64,000 nt of DNA from SW4 sp042466115 (GTDB taxonomy: Bacteria; Pseudomonadota; Alphaproteobacteria; Rhodobacterales; Rhodobacteraceae), in contig NZ_JAXHBQ010000001.1 of assembly GCF_042466115.1 (NCBI RefSeq), positions 1,364,001-1,428,000 on the forward strand, in the 5' to 3' direction. Under the pieces are notes generated by a model. The model worked only from the letters and a program-made list of their open reading frames with translations. It did no database searches and was not told the origin of the DNA. Each line of letters begins with the position of its first letter. Position 1 is the first letter of the stretch. This document shows positions 58,166 through 64,000 of this stretch, in pieces. The position numbers were made by a program, and so were the translations under genes.

Positions 58166-58250
58166 TGGCTTCTCCTTACTCGTCCACCTTTGATTCATGC
58201 GCATAAACGCGGCATGACTGCGGCAAATAAGCGAAAAGTTGCGGGTCGCG

Positions 58251-58499
58251 TTAGCCCAAACCGGCAAAGAATTCGCCGTTCCGGCAATAATCCGGCGCGG
58301 CATCGGCCTGATCAGTCTGCGCCAGCCACACACCACAGGTCTGGGCGCTGTCACAACCACGACACCGGGTGACAGCTTCGGCGTAGCCACTGTCGCTTAG
58401 CCGCCCTTCGCGCAGGGCTTCGCCAAGGTCGACGCCGATCGTCTTGGACATTCCCATCATCAGCCAGAAATGCGCGCGTGTATCACCCATGGGTCGCAT
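58251..58499 (-). CDS. DUF6455 family protein, copy B
   Basis: 82 residues from the ATG at 58499, with AAGGAG 6 bases upstream. Shares with copy A the DTRAHFWLMMGMSKTIGVDL start, the EALREGRLSDSGYAEAVTRC helix and a cysteine pair cluster RGCDSAQTCGVWLAQ. The two are about 85 bases apart on the same strand. The FNR-type site upstream (58552-58565) suggests induction at low oxygen, and the cysteines fit a redox role; both are inferences. Confidence 0.8.
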   Translation of the reverse strand: MRPMGDTRAHFWLMMGMSKTIGVDLGEALREGRLSDSGYAEAVTRCRGCDSAQTCGVWLAQTDQADAAPDYCRNGEFFAGLG

Positions 58500-58551
58500 C
58501 GGATTCTCCTTGTTTGCCGCATGGGTCTAGGGGCAAACTGCGCCCAAATCC

Positions 58552-58565
58552 TTGAGGTAGATCAA
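58552..58565. promoter_or_regulatory. FnrL/FNR box between divergent genes
   Basis: TTGAG-GTAG-ATCAA against consensus TTGAT-N4-ATCAA, a one-base difference. It lies 53 bases upstream of DUF6455 copy B and 24 bases upstream of the 58590 ATG, so it could serve either. FnrL is the oxygen-sensing regulator of Rhodobacterales. Confidence 0.6.
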
Positions 58566-58589
58566 ACCGCCACCACGCCGGACCACCTG

Positions 58590-58760
58590 ATGCAAAAACT
58601 GATCCTGATCGCCGCCCTTCTGCTGGGCACTGCTGCAACGGCCGATACGCCACGTCCTGAAACGGTTGCCCAAACCCTTGAAATCTTGGCCACTGGCGCC
58701 TATCCGCTGTCGGAACTGCTTTATGTCTGGAACGATGGCGCCTGGACCGTTAGCCCCTGA
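58590..58760 (+). CDS. Small secreted protein of 56 residues
   Basis: A signal peptide MQKLILIAALLLGTAATA is followed by DTPRPETVAQTLEILATGAY and PLSELLYVWNDGAWTVSP. The mature protein would be under 40 residues, acidic and exported. No family is recognised. It has only a weak ribosome binding site (GGA about 7 bases upstream), and its 3' end overlaps the convergent dgkA by 11 bases. The FNR-type site just upstream supports it being a real gene. Confidence 0.5.
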   Translation: MQKLILIAALLLGTAATADTPRPETVAQTLEILATGAYPLSELLYVWNDGAWTVSP

Positions 58761-59112
58761 CCAACCCGATCAGGATCACGACCCAGGCCACGCCCACGGC
58801 CACAGCCGTCACGGCCACGGCGGCACTGCCGCAATCCTTGGCCTGGCGGGCCGCATCGCGGATTTCGGTCGAAATGTCATCGACCACCCGTTCGATCGCC
58901 GTATTCACGCATTCCGCCGCCAGAACCATCACGCCCCCCATCAACAGCAACGCCGTTTCCGCCGTGCCAAGGGGCAGCGCAATGGCCAGACCACCCGAAA
59001 TCACATTGGCAACAAGCCACTGCATCAAACTGCCTTCGGTGCGATACACATGGAGGAATCCGGCCCAAGACCAAATGGCACGCTGTTTGATCCGGCGTAA
59101 CTGATTCAACAT
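58750..59112 (-). CDS. dgkA: Diacylglycerol kinase, prokaryotic type
   Basis: 120 residues from the ATG at 59112, with AAGGGA 8 bases upstream. Three membrane helices, the size of DgkA (trimeric membrane enzyme that rephosphorylates diacylglycerol from osmoregulated glucan or LPS synthesis). Motif MVLAAECVNTAIERVVDDIS carries the conserved Glu and the N-T-A-I-E core; AWSGFLHVYRTEG-like IWSWAGFLHVYRTEGSLMQW and KDCGSAAVAVTAVAVGVAWV match the rest. It overlaps the convergent small secreted gene. Confidence 0.93.
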   Translation of the reverse strand: MLNQLRRIKQRAIWSWAGFLHVYRTEGSLMQWLVANVISGGLAIALPLGTAETALLLMGGVMVLAAECVNTAIERVVDDISTEIRDAARQAKDCGSAAVAVTAVAVGVAWVVILIGLVRG

Positions 59113-59208
59113 CTTGTATCCCTTCCCGCATGTTCGGGCGAATGTGCGCGCGTTAAGGCGCGTAACGCAAGGGAATGGTTTACCTGTTTGTGAAACAGTC
59201 CCTAGATA

Positions 59209-59871
59209 ATGGATATGCAGAACCCGCACGCCTTTCCTGTTCTTGCCCGCGCTGAACGCATTGCGGACGGTGTGGTGCACGGTATCGGCGTGCTTCTTGC
59301 CATCACAGGCGCGGTGCTGTTGATCGTCTTTGCGGCACTTGGGGCCAGCGGTGCCGGGATGATTGCCGCGCTGTCGGTCTATGCCGCCGCGCTGATCGCA
59401 ACCTTTACTGCCTCGGCCTGTTATCATCTGATCCCCTGGCAAAAGGGGCGGCCCGTTTTGCGCCGGATTGACCACGCTGCGATCTATCTGAAAATCGCGG
59501 GCACCTACACGCCGCTGGTCGTGCTGATCGGCAGCGGTTTTGCCTATGCGGTGCTGGCCGTGGTCTGGGCTCTGGCCGCCATCGGGATGATCGCCAAACT
59601 GTTCTTCTGGCGCAGTCCGGGCAGGCTGGGCGCCTGGCTCTATCTGGGGATGGGCTGGCTAAGCGTTGCGTTGATCTGGTCGCTGTTTCCGTTGATTCCG
59701 ACGGGCGCAAGCATCCTGATCGCCGCGGGCGGGCTGCTCTACTCATCGGGCGTGATCTTTTACAGCTGGCAGAACCTGCGCTTTCAAACCGCAATCTGGC
59801 ACGGGTTCGTGCTGGTCGCCTCGGCGTGTTTCTTTGCGGCAATCAGCTGGGGCGCGCTGGCTTTGACCTAA
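59209..59871 (+). CDS. Hemolysin III (TrhA/YqfA) family membrane protein
   Basis: 220 residues with seven hydrophobic helices. The PAQR-like motifs are present: RIADGVVHGIGVLLAITGAV, ATFTASACYHLIPWQKGRPV with LRRIDHAAIYLKIAGTYTPL (conserved S-x3-H, D and T), and WHGFVLVASACFFAAISWGA (the last His). These proteins are heme/zinc-like membrane hydrolases or ceramidase-like; hemolysin activity is not implied. An in-frame second ATG at 59215 is possible. Divergent from dgkA. Confidence 0.9.
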   Translation: MDMQNPHAFPVLARAERIADGVVHGIGVLLAITGAVLLIVFAALGASGAGMIAALSVYAAALIATFTASACYHLIPWQKGRPVLRRIDHAAIYLKIAGTYTPLVVLIGSGFAYAVLAVVWALAAIGMIAKLFFWRSPGRLGAWLYLGMGWLSVALIWSLFPLIPTGASILIAAGGLLYSSGVIFYSWQNLRFQTAIWHGFVLVASACFFAAISWGALALT

Positions 59872-59997
59872 GGGTCAGGATTTCCACACCTGACAACCCG
59901 CGCCTAAAAAATCTATCGTCATTTCATCGGAACAAACCTGTTGGTCAATTACCGGCCAACATCATTAAACGACAGATTTGAATAGGAAATTTTCGCC

Positions 59998-60297
59998 ATG
60001 GATCAATTCATGACATTGCTACCGCCTGGCCTGCTGAATGTGATCGGGGTCTTTGGATTTTCACTTTACGTGATGAATTACAGCCTGCTGACCCTTCACA
60101 AACTGACCAGCCACTCCGCATTATATTTCGTGATCAACGGTGTGGCCGCATCCTGCGTGCTGATCAGCATGCTGGCGTCGTTCAACCTTGCCTCGGCGCT
60201 GATCCAGTCGTTCTGGATCGTCATTTCCCTGATCGCCATCGGCGTGCGCCTGCGCCGCAATGTGGAACAGGGTGAACCGCAGGCCGAACTGGCTTAA
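59998..60297 (+). CDS. CBU_0592-like membrane protein
   Basis: 99 residues with three membrane helices: LLNVIGVFGFSLYVMNYSLL, ALYFVINGVAASCVLISMLA, and SFNLASALIQSFWIVISLIA. The pattern with GVxLYxxxY and FNLASALIQSFW is that of the CBU_0592 family of small membrane proteins. Function unknown. A short polar C-terminus follows. Single gene, with no clear operon partner; after its stop comes the extragenic repeat copy at 60331. Confidence 0.72.
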   Translation: MDQFMTLLPPGLLNVIGVFGFSLYVMNYSLLTLHKLTSHSALYFVINGVAASCVLISMLASFNLASALIQSFWIVISLIAIGVRLRRNVEQGEPQAELA

Positions 60298-60330
60298 ATG
60301 CGCAACCTGCGCCGTGCATAGGCAGACCGC

Positions 60331-60469
60331 GGGATGGCGATCTACCATTTAAGTATGGCATTTTATGGCAGCAAAACACGTCGTCCCTATAGGATTTGCG
60401 CGTGCCTCGGCCAAATCGCCAGCCCGGCGGGGCGGTCTGCCGATGCACGGCGGCTACGCCTTGATTCCG
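60331..60469. repeat. Diverged ~140-bp intergenic repeat, copy A
   Basis: Resembles 63415-63554: both open with GGG(A/T)TGGCGAT, continue TTTTATGGC or CTTTATGGC, and close with CGGCGGCT(A/G)CGCCTTGATTCCG. About 62% of bases are identical ungapped over 117 aligned bases, higher if small gaps are allowed. The same frame can be translated in both, ending ARRLRLDS. Similarity may begin about 10 bases earlier. It lies between the CBU_0592-like and M48 genes. Confidence 0.7.
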
Positions 60470-60518
60470 TGCCAATCGCAAACTGACTCATTGGTCTAAA
60501 TAACCCCGCCCTTTCCGC

Positions 60519-61238
60519 CTAAAGACCGGCGACCGTCCTGCGCACGATCTCGACCCGTTCGGCGTTGGGCGGGTGCGTGCCAAGGAAACGATCACCCGGA
60601 TCAGGAATACGGAAAAAGAACTCGGCGCCGCGCACAGGATCATATCCGGCGCGGGCCGCAATGCGGGTGCCAAGGGCATCAGCCTCAAGCTCGAAATCCT
60701 TGGAATATGTCCGCGCACCGACCTGCGCGCCCAATTCCTGCGCCACGCGCACGGCATCTTCGCCACCGCCCGTCACGCCAGCCAATTGCCCGAAGACAAG
60801 CGCGCCGACTGTCGCATTCTGACGCTGGCGGTCCAGATGGCCGGCAATGTGATGTGCCGCCTCATGGGACAGCACAAAGGCCAGTTCATCAACGTTTTGC
60901 GCGTCGGCAATCAGCGCCAGCGTAAAGGCGATAATCGGGCGCCCCTGTTCATCGACAGTCTGAAAGGCATTGGGCGGCATGTTGGGGCGATCATCAATGA
61001 CAATGCGAAAATCGCAATTCAACCGTGGTGCCTGCTGGCGGCAAAACCGTTCGGCCACGGGTTCGACCGTTTCAACGACCTGCACAAAGTTGCGCGCAGA
61101 CACCCGGCCATCGCGGGTCTGGGTAATTGGCGCAGGCTTTGGCGCGGCGGTCGGCGCAGATACCGGCGCGTCCTGAACGACAACCACGTCACAGCCCGCA
61201 AGGCCCAGCGCGACCAGCGCCGCCAACATAAGTTTCAT
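60519..61238 (-). CDS. M48 family metallopeptidase, lipoprotein
   Basis: 239 residues from the ATG at 61238. The lipobox MLAALVALGLAGC gives a lipidated envelope protein. The zinc motif is FVLSHEAAHHIAGHL (HEAAH, about residues 121-125 in this numbering) and the downstream Glu ligand lies in DFELEADALGTRIAARAGY. It resembles BepA/LoiP-like chaperone-proteases of outer-membrane proteins. Upstream ATG and GTG alternatives exist; the chosen one gives a clean signal. Confidence 0.9.
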   Translation of the reverse strand: MKLMLAALVALGLAGCDVVVVQDAPVSAPTAAPKPAPITQTRDGRVSARNFVQVVETVEPVAERFCRQQAPRLNCDFRIVIDDRPNMPPNAFQTVDEQGRPIIAFTLALIADAQNVDELAFVLSHEAAHHIAGHLDRQRQNATVGALVFGQLAGVTGGGEDAVRVAQELGAQVGARTYSKDFELEADALGTRIAARAGYDPVRGAEFFFRIPDPGDRFLGTHPPNAERVEIVRRTVAGL

Positions 61239-61370
61239 ACGGTATCGCACTGTGATCCAACCCTCCGGCAATGCAACGAATTTAGCAGCTTTTCCCCTGC
61301 TCGCCAGACCCGATCACGCAGATGCTATCGGCAGGCTTGCATCCGCCCATGATCCCGCTAGCCTGACCCC

Positions 61371-61613
61371 ATGTTTACGATCGAACACGACTTTGATGCC
61401 ACGGTGATCACGCTGGTCGATGACGGCGACGGTACGCTGCGTGATGACGTGACAATCAACGCCTTTGAAGACTGCATCACGCTTGAACAGATCGACCAGC
61501 GCACCGACATGCCCGTGCGCATCACCCTGTCGTTCGCGCAGGCCCGCGACCTTGCCGCCGCGCTGAACCTGCCCGAAGGTGCCTATACCCTGCGCGATCC
61601 TGCCAAAGATTGA
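61371..61613 (+). CDS. Conserved hypothetical protein of 80 residues
   Basis: Starts MFTIEHDFDATVITLVDDGD, with GTLRDDVTINAFEDCITLEQ and MPVRITLSFAQARDLAAALN later. Acidic, no signal or membrane segment. It does not match a family I recognise, but amino-acid composition and codon use are coding-like. It stands close upstream of the 61675 gene. Confidence 0.62.
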   Translation: MFTIEHDFDATVITLVDDGDGTLRDDVTINAFEDCITLEQIDQRTDMPVRITLSFAQARDLAAALNLPEGAYTLRDPAKD

Positions 61614-61674
61614 TCCCGCGCAAGGCCGCGCCACCGATCCTGTGCTAGAATTGCCTGATCAGGAGGACGTGAGG

Positions 61675-62184
61675 ATGCAAACCAACCAGCTTCCGCTTTA
61701 CGATGACAGCGTGAATGAAACCGGCTGTTGTCCGCGCTTTGACCCGCTGCCCTGGGATGATCAGGAACTGCATTTCAGCAACAAACACTTCGCCCGAGCC
61801 ACAACCCGCAGCATTTTCTATGTGCCCTTGAATATGGGTAGCGTGATGACTCGCGTGCTGGACAAGGTCGAAACGTCCGGTGGATACGACAACACCGATT
61901 ATGTGGTGCTAAGCCGCGATCTTTCGCCATGGCGCGCCGAACACCTGTTTGCCACGCCCGAACCGCTGGACGGCGAGGAACAGGTCACGCTAAGCGGCGA
62001 TTTCATCACCAAGGCTTTTGAAGGGCCATACTCGCAGATGGGCCAATGGGTCAAAGACATGCAGGCCCTTGCGGCAACGCGCGGCACGCTGAACGCAGAC
62101 GTCTATTTCTTTTATCCCACCTGCCCCAAATGCGCCAAAGCCTATGGCGCGAACCATGTGATCGGGTTCGCAAAACTGACCTGA
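61675..62184 (+). CDS. Conserved hypothetical protein (hydrolase-like family)
   Basis: 169 residues from the ATG at 61675, with AGGAGG 8-10 bases upstream. Recognised by a general family pattern NETGCCPRFDPLPWDDQELH, FARATTRSIFYVPLNMGSVM, VVLSRDLSPWRAEHLFATPE and FITKAFEGPYSQMGQWVKDM, ending VYFFYPTCPKCAKAYGANHV. The C-terminal CPKCAKAYG carries a CxxC. Annotation as hydrolase in databases is generic; function unknown. Stop is about 60 bases before the deacetylase. Confidence 0.7.
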   Translation: MQTNQLPLYDDSVNETGCCPRFDPLPWDDQELHFSNKHFARATTRSIFYVPLNMGSVMTRVLDKVETSGGYDNTDYVVLSRDLSPWRAEHLFATPEPLDGEEQVTLSGDFITKAFEGPYSQMGQWVKDMQALAATRGTLNADVYFFYPTCPKCAKAYGANHVIGFAKLT

Positions 62185-62247
62185 CACCAGATCGCCCCTT
62201 GGCAGCCCCCCATGGCATCGGCAAAGGTAGGGGAAAAGGGGGACACG

Positions 62248-63348
62248 ATGACCACAGGTTTCTTTTGGGATGAACGCTGTTTCTGGCACGGCGGCGGCTA
62301 TTACGCGGGCATGTTGCCGGTCGGCGGGTTGGTGCAGCCCATGGCCAGCGGTGGCCTGCCCGAAAGCCCCGAAACCAAGCGGCGCTTGAAGAACCTGATC
62401 GACGTAACCGGCCTGTCACGCGATCTGGCGATGCAAGGCGCGCCCACAGCCGGCGACGAAGATCTGCTGCGCGTCCATCCGCAATCCTATCTTGATGAAT
62501 TCAAGATCCTGTCAGATGGCACCGGCGGTGAACTTGGCCGCCGCACGCCTTTCGGCCCCGGCGGTTATGAAATGGCGGCGGTGTCCACAGGCCTGTCCAT
62601 CGGCGCGCTTGATGCCGTGCTACGCGGCCGCGTGCGCAACGCCTATGCCCTGTCGCGCCCGCCCGGCCACCATTGCCTGCCCGACTATCCCAACGGGTTT
62701 TGCCTGTTTGCCAACCTTGCTGTCGCGATCCAGACCGCGCGCGCCAACAAGCTGACCAGCCGCGTTGCCGTGCTTGACTGGGACGTGCACCACGGCAACG
62801 GCACCGAGGCGATCTTTTACGAAGACCCTGATGTGCTGACGATTTCCATCCATCAGGAACGCAACTACCCCATGGACACCGGCGATTTCGCCGACCGTGG
62901 GCGCGGCAAGGGGGAAGGTGCGAACCTGAATATCCCCCTGCCCGCCGGCACCGGCCATCGCGGCTATGTGCGGACCATGGAACAGATCGTCCTGCCACAA
63001 ATCCGCGCGTTTCAACCCGATGTGATCGTGATCGCCTGCGGCTATGACGCCGCCGCGATTGACCCGCTGGGCCGGATGCTCGCTACCGCTGAAACCTTCC
63101 GCGAAATGACCGTGCAAGTGCGCGAACTGGCCGAGGAAATCTGCGAAGGCCGCCTGATGATGGCCCACGAAGGCGGCTATAGCGAAGTCTACGTGCCCTT
63201 CTGTGGCCATACCGTGTTGCAGGAAATGTCGCGCAGCCCCGTCACCGCCCCCGACCCGTTTGGTGACGTGTTCGACCTGCGCCAGCCGGGTCCGGCGTTT
63301 GATACGTTCCTGGACGGGGTGATTGGGGACATGGCCGCGGCTGTGTGA
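62248..63348 (+). CDS. Class II histone deacetylase-like amidohydrolase
   Basis: 366 residues from the ATG at 62248, with GGGGGA 6 bases upstream. Zinc-dependent deacetylase fold: NAYALSRPPGHHCLPDYPNG with the His-His pair, FCLFANLAVAIQTARANKLT, VAVLDWDVHHGNGTEAIFYE with the metal Asp and His, and CGYDAAAIDPLGRM with the second Asp. HDAC-like bacterial enzymes (for example acetylpolyamine amidohydrolases) remove acetyl or acyl groups from amines. Substrate unknown; no polyamine genes nearby. Confidence 0.94.
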   Translation: MTTGFFWDERCFWHGGGYYAGMLPVGGLVQPMASGGLPESPETKRRLKNLIDVTGLSRDLAMQGAPTAGDEDLLRVHPQSYLDEFKILSDGTGGELGRRTPFGPGGYEMAAVSTGLSIGALDAVLRGRVRNAYALSRPPGHHCLPDYPNGFCLFANLAVAIQTARANKLTSRVAVLDWDVHHGNGTEAIFYEDPDVLTISIHQERNYPMDTGDFADRGRGKGEGANLNIPLPAGTGHRGYVRTMEQIVLPQIRAFQPDVIVIACGYDAAAIDPLGRMLATAETFREMTVQVRELAEEICEGRLMMAHEGGYSEVYVPFCGHTVLQEMSRSPVTAPDPFGDVFDLRQPGPAFDTFLDGVIGDMAAAV

Positions 63349-63414
63349 AAGGCTACTTTGCGGGACGAAGTGGACGTCGCCAAAGTTCAACAAGCCGGGC
63401 GGTCGGCGGCCCGT

Positions 63415-63554
63415 GGGTTGGCGATACAACGTTGCCGCTTTGGCGCTTTATGGCGGCCACACACATCTTCCGGACCGGCATCGCGCGCGGTTGGCAAAAT
63501 CGCCGACCCGTGGGGACGGGCCGACGATCGCCCGGCGGCTGCGCCTTGATTCCG
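63415..63554. repeat. Diverged ~140-bp intergenic repeat, copy B
   Basis: Partner of copy A at 60331-60469, in the 269-base gap between the deacetylase and RidA. Shared blocks are GGG(A/T)TGGCGAT, TTTATGGC and CGGCGGCT(A/G)CGCCTTGATTCCG at matched spacing. In both copies a frame is open across the whole element and gives peptides of equal length ending ARRLRLDS, so the repeat may carry a degenerate coding frame. Confidence 0.7.
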
Positions 63555-63617
63555 GGCGGGTCTGCCTCCCAAAGCAAGCGTCAGTTTGGGCTCAAAGCAA
63601 ACATTCCCCGTAACCCC

Positions 63618-63956
63618 TCAATACGCCGCATCCACGATAAACTCGACCTTCAGCTCGGCACGCGCCAGTTTTGCTTCACCGCACGCCCGCGCAGGCGCGT
63701 GGCCTTCGGGCACCCATGCGTTCCAGACCGCGTTCAAACCGGCGAAATCGCTCATGTCGGCCAGCCAGATCGTGACCCGCAGCATCTTTTCGCGCGATGA
63801 TCCGGCGCGCACCAGCAGGTCGTCGATCTTGTCCAGACAGGCCTGCACCTGTTCCTGAATGGTGTCCCCTTCGGCCACCTGACCGGTCAGATAGGCGACC
63901 CCGTTGTGTTTGACGATCTTGGAGGACCGCGCGCCTGTATCAATCCGTTCGATCAT
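63618..63956 (-). CDS. RidA family protein
   Basis: 112 residues. The YjgF/YER057c/UK114 fold: SKIVKHNGVAYLTGQVAEGD, IQEQVQACLDKIDDLLVRAG, MLRVTIWLADMSDFAGLNAV, and PARACGEAKLARAELKVEFI with the conserved Arg and Glu. RidA hydrolyses reactive enamine/imine intermediates. This appears to be one of the divergent RidA branches rather than the archetype, because the end reads ELKVEFIVDAAY. Start ATG at 63956; its upstream region runs off the window. Confidence 0.9.
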   Translation of the reverse strand: MIERIDTGARSSKIVKHNGVAYLTGQVAEGDTIQEQVQACLDKIDDLLVRAGSSREKMLRVTIWLADMSDFAGLNAVWNAWVPEGHAPARACGEAKLARAELKVEFIVDAAY

Positions 63957-64000
63957 GTTCCTTTTCCCCTGATCCGATGCAATTGCGGCCTGACTATCAG

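Overview
The window is about 64 kb of GC-rich chromosome from an alphaproteobacterium of the Rhodobacteraceae/Roseobacter group. Support for this comes from the gene neighbourhoods aroA-cmk-rpsA-ihfB-lapA-trpF-trpB, miaB-phoH-ybeY-corC-lnt-metK and irr-fabA-fabB-fabI, from gcrA (an alphaproteobacterial cell-cycle regulator), from a SAM/SAH-type riboswitch in front of metK (a Rhodobacterales signature) and from an FnrL-type site. The genus cannot be fixed from sequence reading alone. No rRNA, tRNA, CRISPR array, prophage or intact insertion sequence was seen. Almost everything is core housekeeping, with a few accessory islands.

Layout. 0-2.7 kb: the end of a DUF2237 gene, a membrane-anchored LuxR-type protein, and two secreted PepSY-like proteins with extremely acidic Asp/Glu tails encoded by GAT/GAC microsatellites, on either side of a 2-oxoglutarate oxygenase. 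2.8-12.8 kb: a mostly leftward housekeeping block (trpB, trpF, lapA, ihfB, rpsA, cmk, aroA, trmB), including a 38-codon gene between aroA and cmk. 12.8-21.7 kb: a leftward block (metK with riboswitch, lnt, corC, ybeY, phoH, an OmpA-like protein, miaB). 21.8-30.5 kb: a REP-flanked, apparently degenerate RAYT transposase, then irr and the type II fatty acid genes fabA, fabB and fabI, interrupted by a low-GC secreted-protein gene and by a MarR/nitroreductase pair with a clear double operator. 30.4-40.9 kb: 6-phosphogluconate dehydrogenase, NUDIX hydrolase, Pit phosphate transporter, exonuclease, argF/argD, transporters, gcrA and cytochrome b561.

40.9-51.9 kb is the most distinctive region, a surface glycan locus. 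It holds a nonulosonic (sialic/legionaminic-like) acid synthase, a hydrolysing UDP-sugar 2-epimerase and a CMP-sugar synthetase. With them are a family 29 sialyltransferase-like enzyme, a second glycosyltransferase, a sulfotransferase, two tandem Kdo transferases, a lipid A acyltransferase-like protein, and a four-gene operon (phosphatase, Gfo/Idh oxidoreductase, cytidylyltransferase, SDR) in which every junction overlaps by ATGA. Together these suggest a lipopolysaccharide capped with a nonulosonic acid and perhaps sulfated.

52-64 kb: pirin, rimO, an AT-rich HEPN-like gene next to two strong palindromes, an IMPACT-family protein, polyphosphate kinase 2, a putative PD-(D/E)XK protein, tandem DUF6455 genes under a near-consensus FNR box, dgkA, a hemolysin III family protein, an M48 peptidase, a class II deacetylase and RidA. 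Two diverged copies of a ~140-bp intergenic repeat lie at 60.3 and 63.4 kb.
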